From contig JAKOMT010000007.1 in assembly GCA_022241475.1 (NCBI GenBank), forward strand, positions 1 to 64,000: a stretch of DNA of 64,000 nt. The letters are read 5' to 3'. This stretch comes from Microvirga sp. (GTDB lineage Bacteria > Pseudomonadota > Alphaproteobacteria > Rhizobiales > Beijerinckiaceae). Below the pieces are notes generated by a model that searched no databases, was not told the origin of the DNA, and saw nothing but the letters and a program-made list of their open reading frames with translations. The position numbers were made by a program, and so were the translations under genes. Below, in pieces: positions 44,904 through 54,265 of the stretch (its first letter is position 1; each line of letters starts with the position of its first letter).

Positions 44904-46295
44904 ATGCAGGTGCGGCTGGCGGAGCCCGGCGCTTCCGGAAACGAGACGGATTTCGACGTCGACACGCTGATCATCGGCGCCGGCGCCAGCGGCATGACGG
45001 CCGCGCTCGCCGCGAAGGAAGCCGGCCGCGAGGTTCTGGTTCTGGAGCGCGACGCGGTTCCGGCCGGTTCGACGGCGCTCTCGGCCGGGCTCATCCCCGC
45101 CGCCGGCACGCGCTTCCAGCGCGCGGCGGGCATCACGGACACGCCTGCGATCTTCGCCGGCGACATCCAGAAGAAGGCGCACGACGAGAACGATCCCGAC
45201 CTCGTCGAGGCTTTGACCAGCGAGGCGGGGCCGACCATCGAATGGCTCGCCGACCGCTTCGGCCTGCCGTTCAGCGTCGTCGACGACTTCGACTATCCGG
45301 GCCATTCGCGCCGCCGCATGCACGGCCTGCCCTCGCGCTCGGGCCGCGAACTCGTCGACCGCCTGCGCGCGGCCTGCGAGGAAAACGGGATCGACATTGT
45401 CTGCGAGCGTCGGGCGACGACGCTGATCGCCGACGCGGACGGCCGCGTCCTCGCGGTGGAGGCCGAGCGCCCCGACGGCGGGATCGAGCGCATCGGCTGC
45501 GACAAGCTGATCCTCGCCTGCAACGGTTTCGGCGGAAACCGCGAGATGGTGCGCGCGCATATGCCGGCGATCGCCGACGCCCTGTATTTCGGCCATCCCG
45601 GCAACACGGGCGAAGCGATGATCTGGGGCGAACAGCTCGGCGCCGCGATCCGCCATCCGTCCGCCTTTCAGGGCCACGGCAACGTCGCGCATCCGCACGG
45701 GATCCTCATCACCTGGGGCGTGATCACGCAGGGCGGCTTTCAGGTGAACGCGGAGGGCCGCCGCTTCTGGAACGAGGCTCAGGGCTATTCGGAAGCCGCC
45801 CGCGCTGTGATGGGCCAGCCCGACGGGATCGCCTGGGCCGTCTTCGACAAACGCATCGCCGGGATCGCCGGCCAGTTCGCCGATTATCAGGACGCGCTGG
45901 CGCAGGGCGCGATCCGGGAGGCGGAGACGATTGAGGCTCTGGCGCAGCTCGTCGGCCTGCCGGCGCAGGCGCTCGCGGAGACGCTAGCCGAAGTCGAAGC
46001 CGCCAAAGCCGCCGCCGAGCGCGACCGTTTCGGCCGCGACTTCGCCAGCGTCGCGCCGCTTGGCCCACCCTATCGCGCGGTGCGCGTGACGGGCGCGCTC
46101 TTCCACACGCAGGGCGGCCTCGACGCCGACGCGACGGGCCGCGTTCGACGCGTGGCTGGAGGGTTCCTGCCGAACCTGCGCGCCGCCGGAGGCGCCGCCT
46201 GCGGGGTCTCGGGGACGAGCGATTCCGGGTATCTCTCGGGCAACGGGCTCCTCACCGCCGTCGTGATGGGGCGAGCGGCGGGGGCTTGGGTCTGA
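44904..46295 (+). CDS. FAD-dependent oxidoreductase, fumarate-reductase/dehydrogenase flavoprotein type
   Basis: A 463-residue FAD_binding_2 protein. Seen: LIIGAGASGMTAALAAKEAGREVLVLERD (dinucleotide fold), GSTALSAGLIPAAGTRFQ, LILACNGFGGNREMV, TQGGFQVNAEGRRFWNE, FHTQGGLDADATGRV and SDSGYLSGNGLLTAVVMGR. Related enzymes (tricarballylate and 3-ketosteroid dehydrogenases, soluble fumarate reductases) add or remove a C=C next to a carboxyl or keto group. ATG 44904 follows GGGGAG. Last gene of the plus-strand arm. Confidence 0.87.
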   Translation: MQVRLAEPGASGNETDFDVDTLIIGAGASGMTAALAAKEAGREVLVLERDAVPAGSTALSAGLIPAAGTRFQRAAGITDTPAIFAGDIQKKAHDENDPDLVEALTSEAGPTIEWLADRFGLPFSVVDDFDYPGHSRRRMHGLPSRSGRELVDRLRAACEENGIDIVCERRATTLIADADGRVLAVEAERPDGGIERIGCDKLILACNGFGGNREMVRAHMPAIADALYFGHPGNTGEAMIWGEQLGAAIRHPSAFQGHGNVAHPHGILITWGVITQGGFQVNAEGRRFWNEAQGYSEAARAVMGQPDGIAWAVFDKRIAGIAGQFADYQDALAQGAIREAETIEALAQLVGLPAQALAETLAEVEAAKAAAERDRFGRDFASVAPLGPPYRAVRVTGALFHTQGGLDADATGRVRRVAGGFLPNLRAAGGAACGVSGTSDSGYLSGNGLLTAVVMGRAAGAWV

Positions 46296-46316
46296 AGCGG
46301 AGCGGCGTGTTCAATG

Positions 46317-46474
46317 CGCCGGCGGAACTCCCTCCCCGGAGGGGAGGGTCGGGGTGGGGAGGTCAGCGCCATCGTCTCCGAACGAAGCGCCATCTGGAGG
46401 ATTCGCGCTATCGCGCGAAACACCCCACCCTAATCCTCCCCTAAGGGGAGGGAATGCGCGGCGTGTTTCAGGCG
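46317..46474 (+). repeat. GC-rich palindromic repeat, two modules
   Basis: Module one: GGAACTCCCTCCCC, GGAGGGGAGGG, GGGGTGGGG and GGTCAGCGCCATC (about 46325-46371). Module two: CACCCCACCC, CCTCCCCTAAGGGGAGGG and GCGCGGCGTGTT (about 46421-46466). Between them lies a GCGCGCTATCGCGCG-like hairpin. The same modules occur at 31990-32206 in the other strand order. It fills the space between the FAD gene and the HAD gene and could stop or stabilise the upstream transcript. Confidence 0.8.
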
Positions 46475-46521
46475 CCGACATTCCACGATACGCTCCCCCA
46501 CCGCACGACGGGAGGAAGACC

Positions 46522-47169
46522 ATGACGGCGCTCTACGTCTTCGACGCCTACGGCACGCTGTTCGACGTCCACGCCGCCGTGAACCGCCACGCCGACAAGA
46601 TCGGCCCCGACGCCGCTCGCTTCTCGCAAACGTGGCGCGCCAAGCAGCTCGAATACAGCTGGGTGCTCGGCCTGTGCGGGCGCTATGAGCCCTTCTGGCT
46701 TCTCACCGAACGCGCGCTCGATTACGCCTTCGCGAGCTTCCCCGCCGTCGACCGGAGCTTGCGCGCGAGGCTCCTCGACACATACCGCGCCCTCGACGCC
46801 TATCCCGAGGCCGCCGACGCCCTGCGGCGGCTGCGCGCCGGCGGAGCGATGACCGCGATCCTCTCGAACGGCGACGCGGCGATGCTGCGCGACGCGGTGA
46901 CCTCGGCGGGCCTAGCCGACCTGCTCGACGCGACGCTGTCCGTCGAGACGGCCGGAACGTTCAAGACCCATCCGCGCGCCTACGCGCTCGTGACCGAGCG
47001 TTTCGGGCTCGACGCGTCGCAAGCCGTCTTCGTCTCCTCGAACCGCTGGGACGTCGCCGGCGCGACGGCCTTCGGCCTCGCCGCGATCTGGCTCAACCGC
47101 GCCGGCGCGCCCGACGAATACGCCGACCTCGCGCCGAAACGGGTGATCGCGACGCTGGCGGAGTTGTGA
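46522..47169 (+). CDS. Haloacid dehalogenase, type II
   Basis: A 215-residue HAD-superfamily hydrolase of the (S)-2-haloacid dehalogenase type. Seen: YVFDAYGTLFDVHAAV (nucleophile Asp8), TAILSNGDAAMLRDAV, ETAGTFKTHPRAYALV (Lys) and FVSSNRWDVAGATAFG (late Asp). It replaces a 2-halogen by hydroxyl on short acids; phosphatase activity is possible. GGGAGG lies upstream. Part of its 3' end seems duplicated at 47661-47730. Confidence 0.87.
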   Translation: MTALYVFDAYGTLFDVHAAVNRHADKIGPDAARFSQTWRAKQLEYSWVLGLCGRYEPFWLLTERALDYAFASFPAVDRSLRARLLDTYRALDAYPEAADALRRLRAGGAMTAILSNGDAAMLRDAVTSAGLADLLDATLSVETAGTFKTHPRAYALVTERFGLDASQAVFVSSNRWDVAGATAFGLAAIWLNRAGAPDEYADLAPKRVIATLAEL

Positions 47170-47223
47170 GATCAGATGGAAATCGGGGATGGTGTCATTC
47201 CGCCATCGGACAGGAGACCCGAT

Positions 47224-47655
47224 ATGGAGTCCGCTCAATCCAAAGGAAGCTGCCTGTGCGGCGGCGTCACGCTCACCCTGGCTCGTTCGAACCGCGAGAT
47301 CGGCGTCTGTCACTGCCGCATGTGCCGCAAGTGGGTGGGCGGACCCTTCTTCGCCGTCGAATGCGAGGAGGCGGTCGAGATTTCGGGAGACGAGCTTCTG
47401 GGCGTCTACGCCTCTTCCGAATGGGCGGAGCGGGTCTTCTGCAGGACCTGCGGCAGCGCCCTGTTCTACCGGCTGAAGGCCGGCGGCATGATCGCGGTGT
47501 CGGCCGGGCTCTTCGACACGGCGGATCTGCGCGTCGCCCAGCAGATCTTCATCGACGAGAAGCCTGCGTATTACGAGCTTGCGAACGACACGCCGAGGCT
47601 GACAGGCGAAGAGGTATTCGCGGCGTTCGCCGCAAAGGGCGAAAGCCCGACTTGA
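47224..47655 (+). CDS. GFA-family (glutathione-dependent formaldehyde-activating-like) zinc protein
   Basis: A 143-residue protein with two zinc sites: GSCLCGGVTL, CHCRMCRKWVGGPFF and FCRTCGSALFYR. The family includes Gfa and the centromere protein V domain; most members have no defined reaction. ATG 47224 follows AGGAG at seven bases; an upstream frame to 47176 has no site. Flanked by the HAD gene and a remnant of it. Confidence 0.87.
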   Translation: MESAQSKGSCLCGGVTLTLARSNREIGVCHCRMCRKWVGGPFFAVECEEAVEISGDELLGVYASSEWAERVFCRTCGSALFYRLKAGGMIAVSAGLFDTADLRVAQQIFIDEKPAYYELANDTPRLTGEEVFAAFAAKGESPT

Positions 47656-47660
47656 GCGCG

Positions 47661-47730
47661 TTGAGCGACGCCATAGCCTCGGCGGGCCTCGCACCACGAC
47701 GGGTGATCGTGACGCTGGCGGATTGTGAGA
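47661..47730 (+). pseudogene. Remnant of a HAD dehalogenase 3' end
   Basis: The stretch reads SDAIASAGLA joined to PRRVIVTLAD. The intact neighbour has RDAVTSAGLA at 46890-46919 and PKRVIATLAEL at its end (47140-47169). The bases match closely (CTCGGCGGGCCT; CGGGTGATCGTGACGCTGGCGGA), with the part between deleted. So a partial copy lies just after the GFA gene. Confidence 0.6.
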
Positions 47731-47735
47731 GGGCG

Positions 47736-50700
47736 TCAATCCACGTCGTCTTCGTCGCCGTCCTCATCCACGTCCTCGTCCAACAGGGACAAAAGATCGT
47801 CTGACTGTCTGCGGGTAGAAGGGGCGCAGCGTTCGGCTTCGGTAGGCGTAGGTAATTCGGTGGCGGTGAAGCACGCGCCGGCCAAGACCTTGTCGAGTAT
47901 CTTTTCGAGATCGGGCTCCATCGCGAGCGTTCCTTCCAGAACCCAAAGGAGTTCCAAAAATTCATCGCTCATTCGCGCCGTCCAGCGCTCGGGGCGGATA
48001 TCGTCGAGGGGCGATGATTTCTTGCCGGCGCGCTTTTTCATGCGGTAGCCGAGCCAGGATTGCACCACCTTAAGGCTCGAGACCTCGAATTCCCATATCG
48101 CGGGCGCAACAGGGCCGAAGCGGGCATCGCCGACGATGATCTCGTGCGCATCCTCATCATAGGAATACTTTTCGGGATAGTGCGCCGGATCGGAAGAGAC
48201 CCCCTTGACGATCCGCGCCGATCCCTGCGGCACCTCATCGCCGCGACCCGGCCCCTGAAAGCGCTCCGCATAGGTATGCAGCCAGATAAGCCTGCGCCCG
48301 AGCGCGGCGGCTTCGGTAAAGAGCGCCGCATCCTTCGTCAGCGGCACACGCGGCCCGGGCGTCTCCAGCTCATTCCAGAACCGCCGCGTATAGGATTGTC
48401 CGCCCAGAAGCGCATAAATGTAAGCCGCAAGGGCTTCCGCCGATGGTGCGGAGCCGTATTCCTTGCCCAACGCGTCGAGCAGACCAGCGGTGACATTGGG
48501 CTCGGTTCCCGCAGCATCGCGGTAGAGGGGGATGATGTCTTTGCCGCCGCGACCACAAAAGGCATCCTTGTCGGGAACGGCGGCACCGACGCAAAGACCA
48601 GCCCCATAGCCGATAACTTTCGTGCTCATGGTCATCAGGAAAACCTGATGTTCCGAAACTAAATCCCACAGAAGGCCGCCCATTCTATCGTTAACGCGGT
48701 TGTCCGCAAACGCGAAATGGCGATCCAAAAAACGCCACATATATTGTCGGATTTCCGGTCTCGCGTCCTTTCCAGTCAATCCCGAAATAGCGGGAAGCGA
48801 CAGGCGCGAGGAATGGTGCGGGTATGCGCGTTCAACCTTCCGGTAGTTGTTATTGTGAAACGCCTTCGGCTTTTCGGCTGCTGGGGTGGCAATAAGCCGA
48901 TCCCATCTTGTTCGCAGTGTCGTCTCGTTCTCTGCTACAGGCCACGCCCTGCCGAACATCGAACCGCTCCGCTGGAAAGGGAACAGATCAATAAGCCTCG
49001 GCCATGCGAAATAATCTCCCTTTCCGGCAGGAAGGAAAGGTTCGTGCCAGCCGCCTGCGCATTCTCGCCACACAAAGTCACAGAAATTGGCCAAAGGTTC
49101 AAGTTGGCTCAGTTTATCGTCCCGGTCTACGCCTTCGATCTTCGAATACTGCACCTTCGCAGGCTTATTCGGCGAAGGCTTCGCTGCCCGGACGCCAATG
49201 GCGATGGCAACGGGCGTCAGGATATTGAAGACGTTGGGCGTTTTGCGTGTGCCAATATTATCGCCGCCCAGATCAATAATCCAAAGCTCATCGAACGTAC
49301 GGCGCATCACCTCGCGCACGCCGACGAAGCCCGGCCCGGCCAGATAGCTCGATGCTGTGATGAAGGTGACGATGCCGCCGTTCTCCTGCTGCTCGAACAG
49401 CCGCCAGAGAGCCCAGCGCCAGAAATAGACATAGTCGTTATAGAGGTTCTTCAAATGCACACCCGCTCCGGTTTTGGTCGCCGGATCGGTGAAATCCTTA
49501 AGTATCGGACGATTCAAAGCGGTATCTGCAGGCCTCGGCCCTTCAACGAATTTTCCTTGCGCTTCTTCATCTCCTTTTCGCACCCAGCCGCCCTTGCGTT
49601 TCGTGGTCGTGTCACCTTCCTCAATCTGCTGCCTGTCATAAGGGGGATTCCCGAGGCAGACGAGAATTTCGCCCTCGTTCTTGACCTTCCGCGCAGCCTC
49701 GTGCTCGTTCGTCAGCGCCTTATGCGTAAGATTGAGGCCCCCAGGCGGCGCCCTATTTGGGCTTTCCAGGGTATCGGCGAGATAGATATTCAATCGCTTA
49801 CCGAGCTTTTCCTCCGGGTCGCCCGCCGCCTTCGCCTCATTCATCGCGCCTTCGAGTGCCTGCGTCAGCCTTAGATGGGCGACGGCGTAGGGGCCGACCA
49901 GGACCTCGAACCCGTGCATGTTCTCCGCCATCTGGCGCGCACGGGCGGGCACGGCGCCGGGGCCGGAGCGCTCGCGCACTTTCTCCAGACCATGCTTGAT
50001 TGCCGCGACCGGATAGGTGCCGGTGCCCACCGCCGGATCGAGGAAGACCACGCCGTCATCGGCGAAGCCCAGCTTCTTGCCGAAGCGCTTTTCCAGCAAC
50101 TCCGAAGCCAGACGCACCTGCAATTCCACGACTTCGCGCGGCGTGTAGTAGACGCCGTAATCCTTGCGGAGCTTCGGGTCGTAGGCGGCGAGGAAGTCCT
50201 CATAGAAATACAGCCAGAGATCAGGTTTGGATTTCATGAAATCATGCGGGTCGAGCGCTTCGAGCGAGCGCGCCAGAAGTGCAAAGCCGACCGACAATTC
50301 CTCGCGCGCCTCGGGCTGACCCAGCAACTCGAGGGTGCGCGCGAGGAGGCCGTTATTCTTGTCGAGGACGGCTGCGGCTTCCGCCGTAGCGAGCTTGTCG
50401 GCGCCGGAAAGCCGGGCGAGAAGCAGCGCATAGGTCACAGTCTGCGCGTAGGCGTCGGCGAACTTCGCATCGTCGGCATCGGGAAAGAAGAATTGCCGCC
50501 ACTCGTTGGCGAGCAGCTCGACGGCAGACCCGGAAACTGCGAGCGCAGTCTCGACTTCCGTGCGCAGAAATCGCGTCAGCGGAGCGAGGTATGCGGCGAG
50601 GCTAGACGGCGTGTGAGGGACGTTGGGCTTCCAGCCCAGGAATCCGCGAAGCAATCGCTCGAGCGCATCGGCGTTCTCCTGCGTCGCGGCGGCCTTGCCC

Positions 50701-51122
50701 CTCTGCGTCGGATCGTCGTGCAGGCGAACGATCGGCTGACCGTCCGGCCTTTCGCCGCTGTTATACAGAGCCCATTCCCGCCCGTCCGTGTAGATCAGGT
50801 TCGGTAGACCCTTGAGCTTTTCCCACTGCTTCTTGTTGTGTTCGCCCCTGAGTCTCGGCGCGTCTGCGCCAAGGCCGGGCGCCTTCAATTCAACGTAGCC
50901 GCAGATCAAACCGTCGACATAGATGGCAATATCGGGGCGCACCTTATGTTCGGTCAATTGCGTTTCCGTGCGCGTCTCCACGACCCGACCGAACGCCGTC
51001 CCCGCACGTCGAAATAGATCGGCCACAGCTGGTTTGAGCTGATCTTCAGGAGAAGCGGAACCCGGCAGAGCGAACTTGGCGGCAAGCGTCTGCGCGAAAT
51101 CTTCAAGTGCGTCGTGGATCAC
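47736..51122 (-). CDS. Fused restriction-modification enzyme (type ISP/IIG-like, N6-adenine methylase)
   Basis: An 1128-residue single-chain enzyme. N-terminal PD-(D/E)xK-type nuclease: VRPDIAIYVDGLICGYVELKAPG near residue 60-85. Helical linker to about 330. Methylase: GVYYTPREVVELQVR, DPAVGTGTYPVAAIKHGLE (SAM motif I) and ILVCLGNPPYDRQ (catalytic NPPY). The C-terminal part should hold the DNA specificity domain, ending in an acidic tail. No SF2 helicase is seen, which true type ISP enzymes have, so a helicase-less form is likely. Local base use is more AT-rich than neighbours. Lies at the 3' side of tRNA-Phe. Confidence 0.85.
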   Translation of the reverse strand: MIHDALEDFAQTLAAKFALPGSASPEDQLKPAVADLFRRAGTAFGRVVETRTETQLTEHKVRPDIAIYVDGLICGYVELKAPGLGADAPRLRGEHNKKQWEKLKGLPNLIYTDGREWALYNSGERPDGQPIVRLHDDPTQRGKAAATQENADALERLLRGFLGWKPNVPHTPSSLAAYLAPLTRFLRTEVETALAVSGSAVELLANEWRQFFFPDADDAKFADAYAQTVTYALLLARLSGADKLATAEAAAVLDKNNGLLARTLELLGQPEAREELSVGFALLARSLEALDPHDFMKSKPDLWLYFYEDFLAAYDPKLRKDYGVYYTPREVVELQVRLASELLEKRFGKKLGFADDGVVFLDPAVGTGTYPVAAIKHGLEKVRERSGPGAVPARARQMAENMHGFEVLVGPYAVAHLRLTQALEGAMNEAKAAGDPEEKLGKRLNIYLADTLESPNRAPPGGLNLTHKALTNEHEAARKVKNEGEILVCLGNPPYDRQQIEEGDTTTKRKGGWVRKGDEEAQGKFVEGPRPADTALNRPILKDFTDPATKTGAGVHLKNLYNDYVYFWRWALWRLFEQQENGGIVTFITASSYLAGPGFVGVREVMRRTFDELWIIDLGGDNIGTRKTPNVFNILTPVAIAIGVRAAKPSPNKPAKVQYSKIEGVDRDDKLSQLEPLANFCDFVWRECAGGWHEPFLPAGKGDYFAWPRLIDLFPFQRSGSMFGRAWPVAENETTLRTRWDRLIATPAAEKPKAFHNNNYRKVERAYPHHSSRLSLPAISGLTGKDARPEIRQYMWRFLDRHFAFADNRVNDRMGGLLWDLVSEHQVFLMTMSTKVIGYGAGLCVGAAVPDKDAFCGRGGKDIIPLYRDAAGTEPNVTAGLLDALGKEYGSAPSAEALAAYIYALLGGQSYTRRFWNELETPGPRVPLTKDAALFTEAAALGRRLIWLHTYAERFQGPGRGDEVPQGSARIVKGVSSDPAHYPEKYSYDEDAHEIIVGDARFGPVAPAIWEFEVSSLKVVQSWLGYRMKKRAGKKSSPLDDIRPERWTARMSDEFLELLWVLEGTLAMEPDLEKILDKVLAGACFTATELPTPTEAERCAPSTRRQSDDLLSLLDEDVDEDGDEDDVD

Positions 51123-51310
51123 GCGTGTCCTCGCAATTCGTCAAAAATCGACTGATTTGATCGATTCGCAGCTTAGCCATGCGCGAGGCCGGGTCGCAAC
51201 GGCGACGTGCATTGCATCATCGGCGCTCGGACGGGGGCTGCAAAGCGAGCAGGCCGTGAAAACCGCGAACAATGCGGCGGACCCAAGAGAATAAGAATTT
51301 CTGGAGGAAA

Positions 51311-51386
51311 TGGTGCCCAGGGACGGAATCGAACCGCCGACACTGCGATTTTCAGTCGCATGCTCTACCAACTGAGCTACCTGGGC
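51311..51386 (-). tRNA. tRNA-Phe (anticodon GAA)
   Basis: A 76-nt minus-strand cloverleaf. GCCCAGG pairs with CCTGGGC-type 3' bases, CCA is encoded, the D arm has AGCTCAGTTGGTAGAGC, the anticodon loop is CTGAAAA (GAA at 34-36), and the T arm has GGTTCGATTCC. Its 3' end faces the restriction-modification gene. Confidence 0.97.
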
Positions 51387-51553
51387 GGACGGCGAAGGAG
51401 CGCTTCGGCGTCGGTGAGGCGGTATAAGCAGGCGAAGGGTTTCTGTAAACCCGATTCTCGCGGGGGAACGGAAATTTCGAAGGCGCCGATTTCGGCGCAG
51501 GAGACGCCGACGCATCTTCGCGAGCGGCCGTCCTTCGTCTAGGCTCTCAATCC

Positions 51554-53197
51554 ATGACCGATGAGCGCATGACCGACACATCCCTGAATCATACCCACCC
51601 GACCGAACCGACGCGCCGGCTTCCGCCGAGCCATCGCTCGCCGCCATTGGAGCGACGCGAGACGACGAGGCGCTCGTTGTTCACGGCGCTGCTCGACGCC
51701 CGCGCGAGCTTCGGCGGCAATACGCCGATCCTCGAGGACGCGCAGCGAAAGCCCCTCACCTACGCGGCCCTCGTCACGGGCGCGCTGGCGCTCGGGCGCA
51801 AGCTCGCGAAAGGAACCCGACCGCGCGAGCGCGTCGGCGTTTTCCTGCCGAGCGTCCCGGCGAACGGCGTCGTCTTCTTCGGCCTGCACGCCTTCGGGCG
51901 CACGCCCGCGATGCTGAATTTCACGGCGGGATCCGCGAACCTCGTCGCCGCCTGCAAACTCGCGCGCATCGGGACCATCGTCACCTCGCGGCGCTTCGTC
52001 GAGGAGGGCGATCTCGACACGCCGCTGGCCGCGATCGCGCAAGGCCGCCGGGTGATCTACCTCGAAGACGTGCGCGCCGAGATCACGAGCCTCGAGAAGC
52101 TGCGCGCGGCGGTCGAGAGCCTGTTCGCGAAGCTTCTCGGATTCGGAAAGGGCGCACGGCCCGACGACGAGGGCGTGGTGCTCTTCACCTCGGGCTCGGA
52201 GGGCGCGCCGAAGGCGGTCGTGCTCACCCACGCGAACCTGCTCGCCAACGCAGAGCAGGTGATGCAGCACGCGCGCGGCGTGCTCGGACGCACGGACGTG
52301 TTCTTCAATCCGCTGCCCGTCTTCCATTCCTTCGGCCTGACGGCGGGCATGCTGCTCGGAATCCTGCACGGAATCCGGGTGTTCCTGCATCCGAGCCCGC
52401 TGCATTACAGGCAGATCCCGAAGCTCCTCGACAGCAGCGGCGCGACGTTCCTTCTGGCGACGGACACCTTCCTGCAGGGATACGCTCGCGCGGCCGGAGA
52501 TTCGGATCTCTCGCGGGTGCGCTTCGTCATCGCGGGCGCCGAGCGCGTGCGCGAGGAGACGCGGCGGCTCTGGAGGCGCTACGGCGCGACCATTCTGGAA
52601 GGCTACGGCGCGACGGAATGCGGGCCGGTCCTGGCCTGCAACGTGCCCGACCGCAATCGCGCGGGAACGGTCGGACCGCTCCTGCCGGGGCTCGAATGCC
52701 GTCTGGAGCCGGTCGAGGGGATCACGGAAGGCGGTCGTCTCTATGTGCGCGGCCCCAACGTCATGGCGGGCTACCTCGATCAGGACGATCCGGACAAACT
52801 GCTTCCGCCGCCCGATGGCTGGCACGATACGGGCGACATCGTCACCATCGTCGACGGAATCGTCTCCATCCACGGTCGCGCCAAGCGGTTCGCAAAGATC
52901 GGCGGCGAAATGGTTTCGCTCGCCGCCGTCGAGACCGTGCTGCAGGAATTGTGGCCCGACCACGCGCATGTCGTCGTCGCGGCGCCCGATTCCCGCAAGG
53001 GCGAGCAATTGATCCTGCTCACCGAGAAGCCGGACGCCGACCGCGAAACGCTCCTCGCCTTCGGTCGGGAGCGCGGCTTCCCGGAGCTCTGGATTCCCCG
53101 CGCGGTGCTGGTGACCACGATCCCGGTTCTCGGCTCCGGCAAGGTCGACTATGCGGGAGCGCAAGCGACTGCCGCGAATCTGCGTCCCTTCGCCTGA
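51554..53197 (+). CDS. AMP-binding acyl-CoA / acyl-ACP synthetase
   Basis: A 547-residue adenylating enzyme. Seen: LFTSGSEGAPKAVVLTHANLLAN (P-loop-like motif), FFNPLPVFHSFGLTAGML, LEGYGATECGPVLACN, GWHDTGDIVTIVDG and GRAKRFAKIGGEMVSLAAVE. It resembles the C-terminal half of Aas (2-acylglycerophosphoethanolamine acyltransferase/acyl-ACP synthetase) but without the acyltransferase half. It should activate fatty acids for lipid recycling. No strong ribosome site; ATG 51569 is an alternative start. Confidence 0.87.
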   Translation: MTDERMTDTSLNHTHPTEPTRRLPPSHRSPPLERRETTRRSLFTALLDARASFGGNTPILEDAQRKPLTYAALVTGALALGRKLAKGTRPRERVGVFLPSVPANGVVFFGLHAFGRTPAMLNFTAGSANLVAACKLARIGTIVTSRRFVEEGDLDTPLAAIAQGRRVIYLEDVRAEITSLEKLRAAVESLFAKLLGFGKGARPDDEGVVLFTSGSEGAPKAVVLTHANLLANAEQVMQHARGVLGRTDVFFNPLPVFHSFGLTAGMLLGILHGIRVFLHPSPLHYRQIPKLLDSSGATFLLATDTFLQGYARAAGDSDLSRVRFVIAGAERVREETRRLWRRYGATILEGYGATECGPVLACNVPDRNRAGTVGPLLPGLECRLEPVEGITEGGRLYVRGPNVMAGYLDQDDPDKLLPPPDGWHDTGDIVTIVDGIVSIHGRAKRFAKIGGEMVSLAAVETVLQELWPDHAHVVVAAPDSRKGEQLILLTEKPDADRETLLAFGRERGFPELWIPRAVLVTTIPVLGSGKVDYAGAQATAANLRPFA

Positions 53198-53558
53198 CGC
53201 GCGCACGCTGATTGGGCGGCGCGCCCGGCGTATGGGCGCCGAACGCCCAAAAGCGCCTCAAACCGGGCAAGCCTTGCGGAAATCTGCACATGGCTTTGGG
53301 AAGCCGGCCTATCCGCGTCGGTGTGACGGCTGTTAAGCTGCCGTCACGAGGCCTCCGCCGCCCCATCCAGCCGGCGGCGCCGGGCCACGACGGAACCCGT
53401 CCACAGAGGCGGGGCTCGAACCATCCTTCGCCAGATCCGAACAGACGCCGTTCGCCGACCGATCGCGAGAGATCGACGATGACGCCTCCTTTCCGTGGCG
53501 GGGCCAACCCCGCATCGCTCCTCTCCACACCGCGCCGCGCAGGCGCCAAGGATGACGC
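53198..53558. other. 361-bp gap before the DUF1028/peptide transporter operon, with an inverted repeat
   Basis: No gene seen. GTGACGGC (53323-53330) and GCCGTCAC (53340-53347) form a perfect 8-bp inverted repeat around TGTTAAGCT. There is no T-run, so an operator is more likely than a terminator. The operon promoter should lie downstream of it. Confidence 0.45.
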
Positions 53559-54265
53559 ATGACCTGGTCGATCATCGCGCGGGACCCGGCGACCGGGTTG
53601 ATCGGGATCGCCGTCGCGAGCCGCTTCCTCGCCGTGGGCTCGCGCGTGCCGTTCATCGATCCGCAGGCCGGCGCCGTCTGCTCCCAGGCGCTCGTCTCGC
53701 CGCTCTACGGTCCCCAGGCCCTCGCCCTGATGCGCCAGGGCGCATCCGCGCGCGAGGCGCTGGAGAAGACGATCGCGGACGACGAAGGCCGGGAGAGCCG
53801 CCAGCTGCACGTGATGGACCGCGAGGGCCGGTTCGCCGCCTTCACGGGCTCGGGCTGCGTCGACTGGCGCGGGCATGTCGAGACGCCGCTCTGTTCGGTC
53901 GCGGGCAACATGCTCGCCGGACCGGAAGTGCTCGATCGCACCGCCGACGCCTTCGCGCGAAACGTCGAAATGCCCCTGGCGCAACGCCTCATCAAGGCGA
54001 TGCAGGCGGGCGAGGAGGCCGGCGGCGACAAGCGCGGCAAGCAATCGGCCGCGATCCTGATCTACGACGAACAGCCCTATTCGCTCATCGATCTGCGCAG
54101 CGACGACCATCCCGATCCGCTCGCCGAACTCGAGCGGCTCGAGAAAGTCTCGCGCGAGCGCTGGACGGTCTTCCGCCAGTTCCTGCCCAAGAAGGACGAT
54201 CCCGCCGGCGTCACCGATCGCGAGGTGATCGAGGCGGCGATCGCGAAGAACCTCGCGGAGGGCGC

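Noticed and set aside
47600..51310. Attachment-site repeat of the tRNA-Phe 3' end flanking the restriction-modification gene
   Set aside because: Looked for copies of the TGGTGCCCAGGGAC segment on the far side of the gene and found none.
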